NCBI GenBank assembly: GCA_964500015.1
Contig: CAZCMN010000009.1
Location: 1 to 34,903, forward strand
Direction: 5' to 3'
Length of the DNA stretch: 34,903 bases
Origin: JAPLYB01 sp964500015
Lineage (GTDB): Archaea > Nanobdellota > Nanobdellia > Pacearchaeales > UBA284
In this document: positions 7,373 through 14,850 of the stretch, piece by piece
Numbering within the stretch: position 1 is the stretch's first letter
Layout: the number at the start of each line of letters is the position of its first letter
Program-made: the position numbers and the translations under genes
The notes under the pieces: model-generated
Database searches by the model: none
What the model was told of the DNA's origin: nothing
Seen by the model: only the letters and a program-made list of their open reading frames with translations

Positions 7373-7561
7373 TTATTTATCTCTTATGTGAGTATTAATT
7401 CGGGCTATAGTCTTTTTAATTTCTTTTATTTTTTTTGTGCCAGCTGTTGCCTGGCCTTTTTTACTTCTTGTTTTTAGGATTTCTAGTTTTAAATCCTTTA
7501 TTCTTTCTTCAGATTCTTTCTGATTTAGATTTTTAATTTCTTTATTCTTTATTATTGCCAT
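7373..7561 (-). CDS. rpl29: Large ribosomal subunit protein uL29
   Basis: A 62-aa helical-hairpin 50S protein located near the exit tunnel. The pattern of helix, LKLEILKTRSKKGQ, then KKIKEIKKTIARINTHI fits uL29. The start overlaps the 3' end of uS3 by 20 bp and the stop is 1 nt from the aIF1 ATG, so the three genes are tightly coupled. Confidence 0.92.
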   Translation of the reverse strand: MAIIKNKEIKNLNQKESEERIKDLKLEILKTRSKKGQATAGTKKIKEIKKTIARINTHIRDK

Positions 7562-8219
7562 TTTTTTTCTCTTCTATATTTTCTTTTTCCTGTTCAATTT
7601 TTTCTTTAATTTCTTGTTCAATTTTTTCATAATTAATATAAATCCTGTCACTTAATCTTACATTTTTTGGAACAATAGAAGTTTTAACTCCTACGGCTCC
7701 AGGTTGAGTAAATGCAATTGCCTTGGCTTTATTAACGATTTTGGCTGTTTCACCTGTTTTTTTTAGATAGCCGAATGCAAATCTCCAAGATTTTGCTCTT
7801 TCGCTTGGAAGTCTTCCACTTAATCTAATCTCTGCTCCTAGAGCACCAGATTTTATTAATCTATCAAGTTCTCTGTAAGCTATTAATTTGAAACTTAATG
7901 GGCCAAGATTCTCTAAAGCTATTGCAATATTATCTGCAACTGTTTGAGCATCGAATTCCGGTTCAAGAACTTCAGATACTTCAATTTGTGGATTTTCTAG
8001 ATTAAATCTTAATTTTAGTGCCTTGTTGATTTCCTGAATTATTTCTCCTCCTCTTCCTATGACCAGCCCTGGTTTTGTTGTGACTATTACAATTTTTTCT
8101 CCAATTGGGGTTCTTTCTATTTTTACATCTGAGACTCTTCCTTTTCCGAGTTTTTTTCTTACAAATTCCTTAATCTCAAATTCTTGCTTTTTTTCTTCTA
8201 CAAATTTCTTTTCAATCAT
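7542..8219 (-). CDS. rps3: Small ribosomal subunit protein uS3
   Basis: A 225-aa uS3 at the mRNA entry site of the 30S subunit. The N-terminal KH domain shows the GxxG loop in KPGLVIGRGGEIIQEI (GRGG at residues 55-58). The C-terminal S3 domain has SGALGAEIRLSGRLPSERAK. A short Lys/Glu-rich tail follows residue 200. The start overlaps the uL22 stop (ATGA) and the end overlaps uL29. Confidence 0.96.
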   Translation of the reverse strand: MIEKKFVEEKKQEFEIKEFVRKKLGKGRVSDVKIERTPIGEKIVIVTTKPGLVIGRGGEIIQEINKALKLRFNLENPQIEVSEVLEPEFDAQTVADNIAIALENLGPLSFKLIAYRELDRLIKSGALGAEIRLSGRLPSERAKSWRFAFGYLKKTGETAKIVNKAKAIAFTQPGAVGVKTSIVPKNVRLSDRIYINYEKIEQEIKEKIEQEKENIEEKKNGNNKE

Positions 8220-8953
8220 TTTTTGTTTATTTCTTGTTTAATTTCTATTTTTTGCGCTTTAGTTTCATTTTGCGCCTTGTTTTTTGATAGTTTTTTATTG
8301 GTTTTATCTTTTTTCTCCTCTGCTTTTATGAAAACATGTGCTCTTTTGAATTTTTTTCTTCCAAAACCAATTCTTGTTCCTCTTATTGAGTTAGAAGCTT
8401 TGTCTGCTTTAGCTATAGTGACTATGATTTTTTCAGTGTCCATATTATTTACTTTTGCGTTTGCAATTAAATTTTTTAATAGTTTAATGAAAAATTTTGA
8501 TGTCTTTTCAGGATATTTTCCTCTTGCATAACCTTTTTTCTGATCTCTTTTATGGGCTGCTTCTCCTCTTACTGGAATAGATATTCTTTTTCTTTGGACT
8601 AATTCAAGCAATTCAATACTTTTTTGCGGATTTCTGTTTTTTATGAATCTGCAGACTGCTCCAGATGTTTTGTATGATAAAGGAAGATCTTTTCCATAAA
8701 CTAAGGCAAATTCTTTTTTAACCAAAACCTTTTCTACTTTTTTTGGTTCTTCTTTCTTCTCTTCTGTTTTTGGCTTTTCATCTTTTGAAGGAATTGATGT
8801 CTGAGTTTTTTCTTGGGGTTTTGAAGTCTTTTCTGTATCTACCTCTTTCTTTTTCTCTTCTATTTTTTCTTTTACAGGAAGATTTTGTTTTTGTGGCTTG
8901 TTTTCACTAGGCGATTTTTTCTTATATCCCTGTTCTGCAACTTGTCTTTCCAT
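8216..8953 (-). CDS. rpl22: Large ribosomal subunit protein uL22 with long charged extensions
   Basis: The uL22 core lies at about residues 80-212 (FALVYGKDLPLSYKTSGAVC, RGEAAHKRDQKKGYARGKYP, RGTRIGFGRKKFKRAHVF). uL22 lines the exit tunnel and archaeal homologues are about 150-155 aa; this one is 245 aa. About 80 Lys/Glu/Pro/Ser-rich residues precede the core and about 30 follow it, both probably disordered. The ATG at 8953 is the only start that keeps the same frame upstream. It follows uS19 after 41 bp and overlaps uS3 by 4 bp. Confidence 0.93.
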   Translation of the reverse strand: MERQVAEQGYKKKSPSENKPQKQNLPVKEKIEEKKKEVDTEKTSKPQEKTQTSIPSKDEKPKTEEKKEEPKKVEKVLVKKEFALVYGKDLPLSYKTSGAVCRFIKNRNPQKSIELLELVQRKRISIPVRGEAAHKRDQKKGYARGKYPEKTSKFFIKLLKNLIANAKVNNMDTEKIIVTIAKADKASNSIRGTRIGFGRKKFKRAHVFIKAEEKKDKTNKKLSKNKAQNETKAQKIEIKQEINKK

Positions 8954-8994
8954 TTTATACTTTTATTTTGCTTGTTGACCTGTACTTTAAACTT

Positions 8995-9381
8995 TTATTT
9001 AACTGATAGGAATGAAGAACTTCTTGTAGCTCCAATTCCCGGGGCACTGTGTTCAACTTTCCTTCTTGTTAAGGCAAACTCTCCTAGTCTGTGGCTTAGC
9101 ATTTCTTCTGTTATTTTAATTGGGATAAATTCTTTACCATTATAAATTTCAATTTCCCACCCAATCATCTTTGGAACAATAATTATCTCTCTTTCATGTG
9201 TTCTTATTGCTTTGCTTTTTGATAGTTTTCTTTCATTTTTTTTCAGGAATTTTTCAATTTTTTCAACCTGCCTTAATAAACTCCTTTTTTCTCTTGCAGT
9301 TACAAATTTAGCAAACTCTCTTAAATCCAAACTTTTAAGTTCTTCAAGTGATTTTCCTTTGTAAGTAAATTCTTTTGGCAT
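8995..9381 (-). CDS. rps19: Small ribosomal subunit protein uS19
   Basis: A 128-aa uS19 from the head of the 30S subunit. Seen: REIIIVPKMIGWEIEIYNGK, FIPIKITEEMLSHRLGEFAL and the C-terminal HSAPGIGATRSS, all family-specific. The N-terminal YKGKSLEELKSLDLREFAKF is typical of archaea and eukaryotes. It begins 1 nt after the uL2 stop. Confidence 0.96.
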   Translation of the reverse strand: MPKEFTYKGKSLEELKSLDLREFAKFVTAREKRSLLRQVEKIEKFLKKNERKLSKSKAIRTHEREIIIVPKMIGWEIEIYNGKEFIPIKITEEMLSHRLGEFALTRRKVEHSAPGIGATRSSSFLSVK

Positions 9382-9382
9382 T

Positions 9383-10087
9383 TTATTTCTTCTTTCCTGT
9401 TCTTCTTGGCCTTAATAAACCAACATTTGCTCCTGCAGGAGCATTTCTCTTTGCGATCTTTGATTTAATTCTTTTTCCTCTTCCACATCCGAAAGGATGA
9501 TCAATAGCATTTGTTTTTACTGCAGAGGTTCTTGGCCATACTCTTGCACCTCTTGCTCCTTTAATATAGAACATTTTTCCTGCTTTAACAATTGGTCTTT
9601 CTTTAATTGAAGCTCCAGAAAGCACTCCAACTGTGGCCCTGCATTTTCCATCAAATGTTTTTTCTTGTTTTGAGGGCAGTTCTAATGTGACTCGCTTATC
9701 TTTTTTAGTTATCCTGGCAAATGTTCCTGCTGTTCTTACTAATTTCCCGCTTGAACCAGGATAAGTTTCAATATTAAAAATAGATGTTCCTATCGGCATT
9801 TTGTTTAATGGAAGAATGTTTCCTTCTTTTAATTGAGAATTTTCTCCAATTTCAATTTCTTGCCCTTCAAATAAACCATCTGTAGCAAGATTATAGAATA
9901 TTTTGTGGTTAACTTGAATTTTAGCTACAGGAACTGAGTAGCATCTTGTATTTATCAACTTTAAAACTTGGCCTTTTCCTGAAAAATTTATTTCTGGATA
10001 GATTGCACTTATCGCATATGCTTGTTTTGTAGATCTATATCTAATCGAACCATGCCCTCGCGCTTGTTGTATAATTGTTTTTCCCAT
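9383..10087 (-). CDS. rpl2: Large ribosomal subunit protein uL2
   Basis: A 234-aa uL2, needed for subunit joining and close to the peptidyl transferase centre. The N-terminal QQARGHGSIRYRS and the C-terminal GGxxx-like signature region NAIDHPFGCGRGKR are present, the latter holding the conserved histidine. Length matches archaeal uL2 (about 235-240). The spacer in front carries the shared motif at 10111-10160. Confidence 0.97.
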   Translation of the reverse strand: MGKTIIQQARGHGSIRYRSTKQAYAISAIYPEINFSGKGQVLKLINTRCYSVPVAKIQVNHKIFYNLATDGLFEGQEIEIGENSQLKEGNILPLNKMPIGTSIFNIETYPGSSGKLVRTAGTFARITKKDKRVTLELPSKQEKTFDGKCRATVGVLSGASIKERPIVKAGKMFYIKGARGARVWPRTSAVKTNAIDHPFGCGRGKRIKSKIAKRNAPAGANVGLLRPRRTGKKK

Positions 10088-10110
10088 TTTATATCTTTAA
10101 ATATTCTTTT

Positions 10111-10160
10111 AAGGTTGTTTATCCTTGACTTTTGTAGTTCTTATTGTGTTACGTTTAGTT
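10111..10160 (-). repeat. Shared intergenic motif of the ribosomal operon, copy 3
   Basis: The transcribed strand reads AACTAAACGTAACACAATAA, then GAACTACAAAAGTCAAGG, then ATAAACAACCTT. The first part recurs after uS17/uL14 and uS5/uL30 junctions, the second at 1988-2024 and 4061-4100. It lies between uL23 and uL2. Confidence 0.5.
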
Positions 10161-10176
10161 ATTTTAATTAATTTAA

Positions 10177-10617
10177 TTACATTAATCCAAGTTTAGTTGC
10201 TATATCAATGGCCGGTGTTTCTGGCTTGAGTTTAATAAAAGCAATTTTTTTATTATTTCTGATTTGAGTATTTACTTCTAGAACTTTTGCCTTGAATGTT
10301 GCTTCTAGTTCTTTTTTAATTTCTTCTTTTGTTGATTTTCTGTTTACTATGAAAGCAATTTTATTCTCAAGTTCAATTTGTCTTATTACTTTCTCAGTTG
10401 TTAAAGGCTCTAATAATACAACTCTGCTCGAAAAACCGGAGTTTTTCGGCACGCCAAAAATCTTCTGATTTTTTAGCGTGCTTGAAAATTCTGGAGGTAA
10501 TTTTGATTTCTGGATTTTATCATCTGTTTTTGTGGTATTTGCTGGTTTGACATTCTTGTCTTTGTTTTTTTTCATTTTCTTATTCTTGTCTTCTTTTATT
10601 TCTTTTTTGTCTGCCAT
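10177..10617 (-). CDS. rpl23: Large ribosomal subunit protein uL23 with an in-frame palindromic insertion
   Basis: The uL23 core is residues 66-146 (VVLLEPLTTEKVIRQIELEN, then FKAKVLEVNTQIRNNKKIAF). It forms the exit-tunnel rim docking site. Archaeal uL23 is usually about 85 aa; this one is 146 aa because of a 65-residue N-terminal extension. Residues 1-41 are Lys/Asp/Asn-rich. Residues 46-63 (STLKNQKIFGVPKNSGFS) are encoded by a dispersed double-hairpin element (10429-10481), in frame and directly in front of the core. The core itself looks intact, so the gene is probably functional. Confidence 0.92.
   Translation of the reverse strand: MADKKEIKEDKNKKMKKNKDKNVKPANTTKTDDKIQKSKLPPEFSSTLKNQKIFGVPKNSGFSSRVVLLEPLTTEKVIRQIELENKIAFIVNRKSTKEEIKKELEATFKAKVLEVNTQIRNNKKIAFIKLKPETPAIDIATKLGLM
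10429..10481 (-). repeat. Palindromic double-hairpin element inside the uL23 gene
   Basis: Hairpin 1: CGAAAAAC, loop CGGA, GTTTTTCG (10429-10448, perfect). Hairpin 2: outer arms GCACGC (10449-10454) and GCGTGC (10476-10481), inner arms AAAAATC and GATTTTT around loop TTCT. On the minus strand it is nearly identical to the intergenic copy at 14854-14907. It keeps the uL23 frame open. Confidence 0.85.
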
Positions 10618-10662
10618 TTTTATATTGTTGGTAAGTTTTAATTAAGTATAAAGGATTAATAT

Positions 10663-10700
10663 CTTGCAGGATTCTGCCAGAGGCAGACAACATTGTCCTG
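10663..10700. repeat. Nested hairpin in the uL4-uL23 spacer
   Basis: Outer arms GCAGGA and TCCTGC enclose a perfect inner hairpin TCTGCC, AGA, GGCAGA. It does not match the A/T-rich double-hairpin family in sequence but has the same nested layout. A processing site or structured spacer is possible. Confidence 0.5.
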
Positions 10701-10718
10701 CGCAAATTGTTTTACTTA

Positions 10719-11501
10719 TTACTTATTTCCTCCAAATTTATTTTTTAGGTCATTAATTGCATTTTCAGTATAAATTGTTAATTTTCCTGGTTTGCCATTT
10801 AATGAAAGTTCTTTAACATTTAATTGTGAAGTATTTGTAATTTTTACATTTAATCCTTTTAATTTTTGAACCTTTGATTTTTCTTTATCTGATAAAATCA
10901 AAAGAACCTTTCTTGTGTTTTTATATTTTCTCCCTCTTACTTTTCCTTTTCCTTGACGAACTTTCTTTTCTGCTTTTATTTTTATTTTTTCTGATTCAAG
11001 AAATTTCTCAATTTCTTTTGTTTTTTTATCAAGAATTTGGGATTGGATTATTAATGGGAATGAAGAAACAGAAAGGTTTGGGTAATTTTTTTGTAAAATA
11101 CTTTTAGAAGCAGTTGCAGCAAGACAAGATTTTAAAGCAACTATCTTTTCTTTTTTATTGATGTACCTTGGTCTTCTAAATCCTGTTGGAGCATGAGGTG
11201 CTCTTCCGCCTCTGATACCAGGGTTGTAGACACCAACCCAATAAAATTGGTCTCCCCTTCTCCACATTGCTTTTCTTGGAACTCTTGAGATGCCCTTGCC
11301 ATATAGGGTTTTGAATTTTCTTCTACAATGGCTTTGTTTATGTTTTGAAGATTGTTTTCCAGCTAATTTAAATACAGTATAATATTGTTTTGAGAACATT
11401 GCATCATGGACTTTTTTTACAATGTCGTCTCTTATTTTTGATTCAAAGACTTCTGGAATTTCAAGTTCTTGTGTTGTTCCGAGTATTTTTGTTTTTGTCA
11501 T
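10719..11501 (-). CDS. rpl4: Large ribosomal subunit protein uL4
   Basis: A 260-aa uL4, archaeal/eukaryotic type, whose loop reaches the exit tunnel. Seen: the loop region with KTLYGKGISRVPRKAMWRRG and GGRAPHAPTGFRRPRYINKK, then RQGKGKVRGRKYKNTRKVL and the C-terminal LNVKELSLNGKPGKLTIYTE. Length is normal for archaea. It follows uL3 after 72 bp; that spacer has the leader motif ATTATCAACTTAC also found before uL14 (in near form). Confidence 0.95.
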   Translation of the reverse strand: MTKTKILGTTQELEIPEVFESKIRDDIVKKVHDAMFSKQYYTVFKLAGKQSSKHKQSHCRRKFKTLYGKGISRVPRKAMWRRGDQFYWVGVYNPGIRGGRAPHAPTGFRRPRYINKKEKIVALKSCLAATASKSILQKNYPNLSVSSFPLIIQSQILDKKTKEIEKFLESEKIKIKAEKKVRQGKGKVRGRKYKNTRKVLLILSDKEKSKVQKLKGLNVKITNTSQLNVKELSLNGKPGKLTIYTENAINDLKNKFGGNK

Positions 11502-11573
11502 TTTATATCTTTGTTCGTAAGTTGATAATTTGATTTTTTATTTTGGGGTTTTGTGTTTTTTTTCGGGTTACGT

Positions 11574-12530
11574 TCAATTCAAAATTTTAATTATCTCAAA
11601 ATTTCTTTTTGATGTTTTTTTAGTTTCTCGTAATGGAAATGATAAGATAACTTGTCTTTTTGCAGGGCCTTGAACTGATCCATAAACTGCGATGTAATTT
11701 GTTTTTATTTTTCCATAATTTCTAAATTCTAATGTTAATTTTGAAGCAGTTCCAATATCTACAATTTTCTGGTTATAGTGTGTTCTTTTGAAAAATCCTA
11801 GTTGTCCTGCCATTGGTGCACGAAACATTGTTCTTGAAGGATGCCATGGTCCTAGTGAACCAGGACGTCTTATTCCTTTTTCGGTTTTATGTGGCTTTAA
11901 TGCTATTCCAAATCTATGGACTGGGCCACAAAACCCATATCCTTTTGTTACGCCATGAATGTCAACTACTTGGTTTACTGAAAAAAAATCTTGAATATTC
12001 ACTTCTTTTCCTAGCAAGGATTTTGCTATTTCAAGTTTTTCTTGAATTGTTCCAGATAGAGCTATTTCAGCTATGTCTGGAGTTTTTTTCTTATTTGTTT
12101 TCTTGATTATTGTATAAATGACTAGCCTGATATTATCATATGATTCTGGTGTTATACTTTCCATGTTTTTTAATTTGTTTTTGGGAAGCTTGATTCTTCT
12201 TTTTAATTCTTTATCTAGGTTTTCAGATAAAATTTCTGTTACAATTTTATCTTCTTTGTAAAATCTTATTGATAGAATTTTTATAGCTGGAACTTCAAGA
12301 ATAGTTACAGGAACAATTGTTTGTTTTCCTTTTATCATAGAATCTGGTGTTAGGTCATTTGCAATAATTCTAGCATTAGAAACTTTATAAGCAATAAATC
12401 CAAGCAAACCTTTCTTTTCAGAATACTTCTTTTCCAGGGGCTTCCAGTTTACTCTAGGCAGAATTTTTGATGTTCGTTTTCTTGGCCAGAACTGCAATGA
12501 TCCAGCTCTTGGCTTGTGTATCTTTCCCAT
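11574..12530 (-). CDS. rpl3: Large ribosomal subunit protein uL3
   Basis: A 318-aa uL3, an assembly-initiating 50S protein near the peptidyl transferase centre. Seen: KPRAGSLQFWPRKRTSKILP at the N-terminus, DIHGVTKGYGFCGPVHRFGI and RRPGSLGPWHPSRTMFRAPM in the core. Slightly shorter than the usual 330-340 aa. It is the first gene of the operon. A TATA-like TTTATGTATT (plus strand 12561-12570) lies about 36 nt upstream, giving a short leader. Confidence 0.96.
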   Translation of the reverse strand: MGKIHKPRAGSLQFWPRKRTSKILPRVNWKPLEKKYSEKKGLLGFIAYKVSNARIIANDLTPDSMIKGKQTIVPVTILEVPAIKILSIRFYKEDKIVTEILSENLDKELKRRIKLPKNKLKNMESITPESYDNIRLVIYTIIKKTNKKKTPDIAEIALSGTIQEKLEIAKSLLGKEVNIQDFFSVNQVVDIHGVTKGYGFCGPVHRFGIALKPHKTEKGIRRPGSLGPWHPSRTMFRAPMAGQLGFFKRTHYNQKIVDIGTASKLTLEFRNYGKIKTNYIAVYGSVQGPAKRQVILSFPLRETKKTSKRNFEIIKILN

Positions 12531-12627
12531 TCGTTCTCAAGTTTATAGTTTTGACTAACGTTTATGTATTTCATTCTACCTACCGTGTTAACCCAATATC
12601 TTTGAGAAAAATAGGTTTTTAAAGGTT

Positions 12628-12684
12628 TTGAAAATGAAATTTTCAAGACCCCTAAAAAATTTTCTATTTTTTAAAGGTTTTGGG
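12628..12684. repeat. Hairpin pair between the unknown gene and uL3
   Basis: A perfect hairpin TTGAAAAT, GAA, ATTTTCAA (12628-12646) is followed by an imperfect one, CCCCTAAAAAAT and ATTTTTTAAAGG (12649-12675). The sequence TTTTTAAAGGTTTTG occurs on both sides. It follows the stop of the 271-aa gene by a few bases, so on the minus strand it could act as a terminator ahead of the ribosomal operon promoter. A divergent relative of the double-hairpin family is possible. Confidence 0.5.
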
Positions 12685-12690
12685 AGACTT

Positions 12691-13506
12691 TTATGGTTTG
12701 GCTGAAAGGTCGGGCAGTATTCCATATGCTGGAGCTCGATTAATGTCTTTGAAATCCCAGAAAGCGATTTTGTGAGTTATAACTGTTTCAATGAGTTCGA
12801 AATAACCTGGCCAAAAATGCACATTTGGAAAAAAGTCTCCATCTGAAAATCCATCTGATTCATCATATCTAATGTATTGAAGAACTTTCCACATCCAGAG
12901 CCTGTCTTCTTCTGGAACTGGAATCGAGGAATCTCTTCCTCTGTATCTCATTGTTCTAAAATGAAGGTAATTATGGTAAGCAAAAGATCCGTGTCTAGCA
13001 TCTGTTATCTCGCCATGAGAAAGCCTATCTAAACCTTGATCTGACATCTCAATTAAAGTTTGTTCTGGATTTGAGATTATTATTCCAGCTCGTGTTGAGG
13101 GTTCATAATCGGAAGTAGAGACCATATAATATTCTTCTTTTCCATGAAGTTCTCCGCCCGGTTTAAATAAACCTTCTATAAATTCTTGACTTTCTTTAAA
13201 AGATTTTAGTCCTAATTTTGGTCTTCTAGGCAGATTTGAACTCGGTTTTGGGAGAGCACGAACAAGAAATCCTTCATGTTGCCTATAGAAATCCATTAAT
13301 TTTTTATTTCTTTCAGAAAATTCAGCATAAGGGACATCTATTTTTTCATAATGTGGAAGTCCAGATTCTCTTACTCTCCGATCATCATCTAAACGATTAG
13401 TTTCTAAAGATTTAGCTAAGTCTACCATCTCTTCTAATTCTGATGCACGCATTGCTCGTGTCCAATCAGAAATAGTTTCAGTCGGCTTAGACTTTTTCTG
13501 AGGCAT
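12691..13506 (-). CDS. Protein of unknown function, partner of the Nudix gene
   Basis: A 271-aa soluble protein that I do not recognise with confidence. It has no signal peptide or membrane segment and is rich in aromatic and acidic residues (SDGDFFPNVHFWPGYFELIE). The stretch FLVRALPKPSSNLPRRPKLG and then GIIISNPEQTLIEM vaguely recalls ATP-grasp-like proteins, but no clear catalytic motif is visible. Its ATG overlaps the Nudix gene by 20 bp, and AGGAG lies 6 nt before it. The two are very likely co-translated, which suggests a shared nucleotide-related role (inference). Confidence 0.75.
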   Translation of the reverse strand: MPQKKSKPTETISDWTRAMRASELEEMVDLAKSLETNRLDDDRRVRESGLPHYEKIDVPYAEFSERNKKLMDFYRQHEGFLVRALPKPSSNLPRRPKLGLKSFKESQEFIEGLFKPGGELHGKEEYYMVSTSDYEPSTRAGIIISNPEQTLIEMSDQGLDRLSHGEITDARHGSFAYHNYLHFRTMRYRGRDSSIPVPEEDRLWMWKVLQYIRYDESDGFSDGDFFPNVHFWPGYFELIETVITHKIAFWDFKDINRAPAYGILPDLSAKP

Positions 13507-13948
13507 TTCTTACTCCTAGGACTTTGTTTAAGCCTAAACTCTTGAAAATTCTCACCTCCTTATGAAAGAATTTTGTTATCTTTTTTTCAATATCTTTTAG
13601 ATCAGACCATTCAAAGTTTGTGTGTTCATTACTTAATTTTATAAAATCATCTTTTGGTTTGCATAAAAAAATAATCATTGTTATGATTTGTCCATCATCT
13701 CTTTCAAAATGCCTTACGCTTAATGGATAAACAACATCTATATAGAGACCAGTTTCTTCTCGAATTTCCCCCATTAATCCAAGAATTGGATCTTCTCCTA
13801 AATCAATTCTTCCGCCAGGAATTTCCCATAGTCCTGGACTTTGTGGATCTTTTGGTTCTCTTTTTATTAAGAATAATTTATTGTTTTTAACAATAAATGC
13901 CTTGACTGCGATTCTGAATTTAACTATAACCATTTCTTTTTTTTCCAT
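13487..13948 (-). CDS. Nudix hydrolase with altered Nudix box
   Basis: A 153-aa Nudix-domain protein, a family that hydrolyses nucleoside diphosphates linked to another moiety. The Nudix box runs from G46 to L68: G46, E52, then G60-E61-I62-R63-E64-E65-T66-G67-L68. The metal-binding E61, E64 and E65 are kept, but the usual Arg of the REx2EE motif is Gly (G60). The preceding LWEIPGGRIDLGE is typical. Substrate cannot be told. A TATA-like element (plus 13970-13984) about 28 nt upstream suggests a nearly leaderless transcript, divergent from the TrmB gene. Confidence 0.88.
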   Translation of the reverse strand: MEKKEMVIVKFRIAVKAFIVKNNKLFLIKREPKDPQSPGLWEIPGGRIDLGEDPILGLMGEIREETGLYIDVVYPLSVRHFERDDGQIITMIIFLCKPKDDFIKLSNEHTNFEWSDLKDIEKKITKFFHKEVRIFKSLGLNKVLGVRNASEKV

Positions 13949-13982
13949 AGACTTTTTCTTTTTGCTTCTAGTTATATTTTAA

Positions 13983-14010
13983 GTACTTTCATGGTACAAA
14001 GGTATAAAAA
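13983..14010. promoter_or_regulatory. Divergent promoter with near-palindrome and TATA box
   Basis: GTACTTTCATGGTAC (13983-13997) has GTAC at both ends and lies between the two divergent transcription units. It is directly followed by the TATA box GGTATAAAA (14001-14009) of the rightward unit. This is a plausible operator for the TrmB-type regulator encoded at 14083. Confidence 0.5.
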
Positions 14011-14031
14011 GACAGAAATCAAAAAGAGAAG

Positions 14032-14070
14032 ATGGGGGTGATGGCGCCTCAGAAGCCTAATTCTGATTAA
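14032..14070 (+). CDS. Possible leaderless 12-codon leader peptide
   Basis: ATG at 14032 opens MGVMAPQKPNSD and then TAA. The TATA box centre is about 26 nt upstream of this ATG, the same spacing seen before the real starts of five other plus-strand genes in this window (about 25 nt). The transcript should therefore begin at this ATG rather than at the regulator start 51 nt further on. The stop is 12 nt before the regulator ATG. Whether it is translated is unknown. Confidence 0.4.
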   Translation: MGVMAPQKPNSD

Positions 14071-14082
14071 TATTATTAAAAT

Positions 14083-14835
14083 ATGGAAAAAATAGAATTT
14101 TTTCAAGATTTGGGATTTTCAGAGTATGAAAGCAAGACAATTTTGTCATTGATAAAATTGAAATCAGCTTCTCCTAAGGAAATTAGTTTTGATTGTTCTG
14201 TTCCCCAGAATAAACTTTATGGAATTTTAAAGAAATTTGAGAAAGAGGGGTTAATTGCTGTGATGCCTGGAGAAATTAAAAGATATCAACTAATTAATTT
14301 TAAGACTTACATAATAGGAAAAATAAAACAAAAGCAAAACAATTTGAGAGAAATTATCTCAATATCCTCTAAGCTTAATAATTTGGATACAGAGGGAGAG
14401 CAATTTGTATTTTCCCTTATTAGGGGACAAAGAGCAATTATGAATAAGCTTGCTGAAAATAATTTAAAAGTCAAAAAAGAAGTTCTTGGAATACAAAGAA
14501 ACTGGAAAGTTTGGGGTGCTGGATTAAGAGCAATGGAAAAAGCAGTAAAAAAAGGCGTTAATGTTAAGCTTATTGGTTTTGTTGATGGAAAGTGTGGAGA
14601 AAGAGCAGAAGAATGGAAAAAAATTGGATGTAAAATTAAAAAATATAATAAAAAATTTGGAGATTTTCCATTAAGATTCAGTATTTATGATGGAAAAGAA
14701 GCAAGAATAACAATTGGAAAACCAGAAATTCAGAATCCGGAAGATTATATCACTATCTGGACAACATCTAAGCCGATTGTGGCTATTCTAAGAAGACAAT
14801 TTCAAATTATGTGGCATGATTCTAAAAAGTTTTAA
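14083..14835 (+). CDS. TrmB-family transcriptional regulator
   Basis: A 250-aa protein with an N-terminal winged-helix domain (residues 1-75, FFQDLGFSEYESKTILSLIK, then ASPKEISFDCSVPQNKLYGI) of the TrmB type, a coiled linker, and a C-terminal domain from about residue 105 resembling the PLD-like sensor region of TrmB proteins (IQRNWKVWGAGLRAMEKAVK). In archaea such proteins often control sugar uptake and metabolism; the effector here cannot be inferred. It lies divergent to the Nudix pair and is followed by a palindromic element. Confidence 0.85.
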   Translation: MEKIEFFQDLGFSEYESKTILSLIKLKSASPKEISFDCSVPQNKLYGILKKFEKEGLIAVMPGEIKRYQLINFKTYIIGKIKQKQNNLREIISISSKLNNLDTEGEQFVFSLIRGQRAIMNKLAENNLKVKKEVLGIQRNWKVWGAGLRAMEKAVKKGVNVKLIGFVDGKCGERAEEWKKIGCKIKKYNKKFGDFPLRFSIYDGKEARITIGKPEIQNPEDYITIWTTSKPIVAILRRQFQIMWHDSKKF

Positions 14836-14850
14836 AGAAAACAGTTTTTA

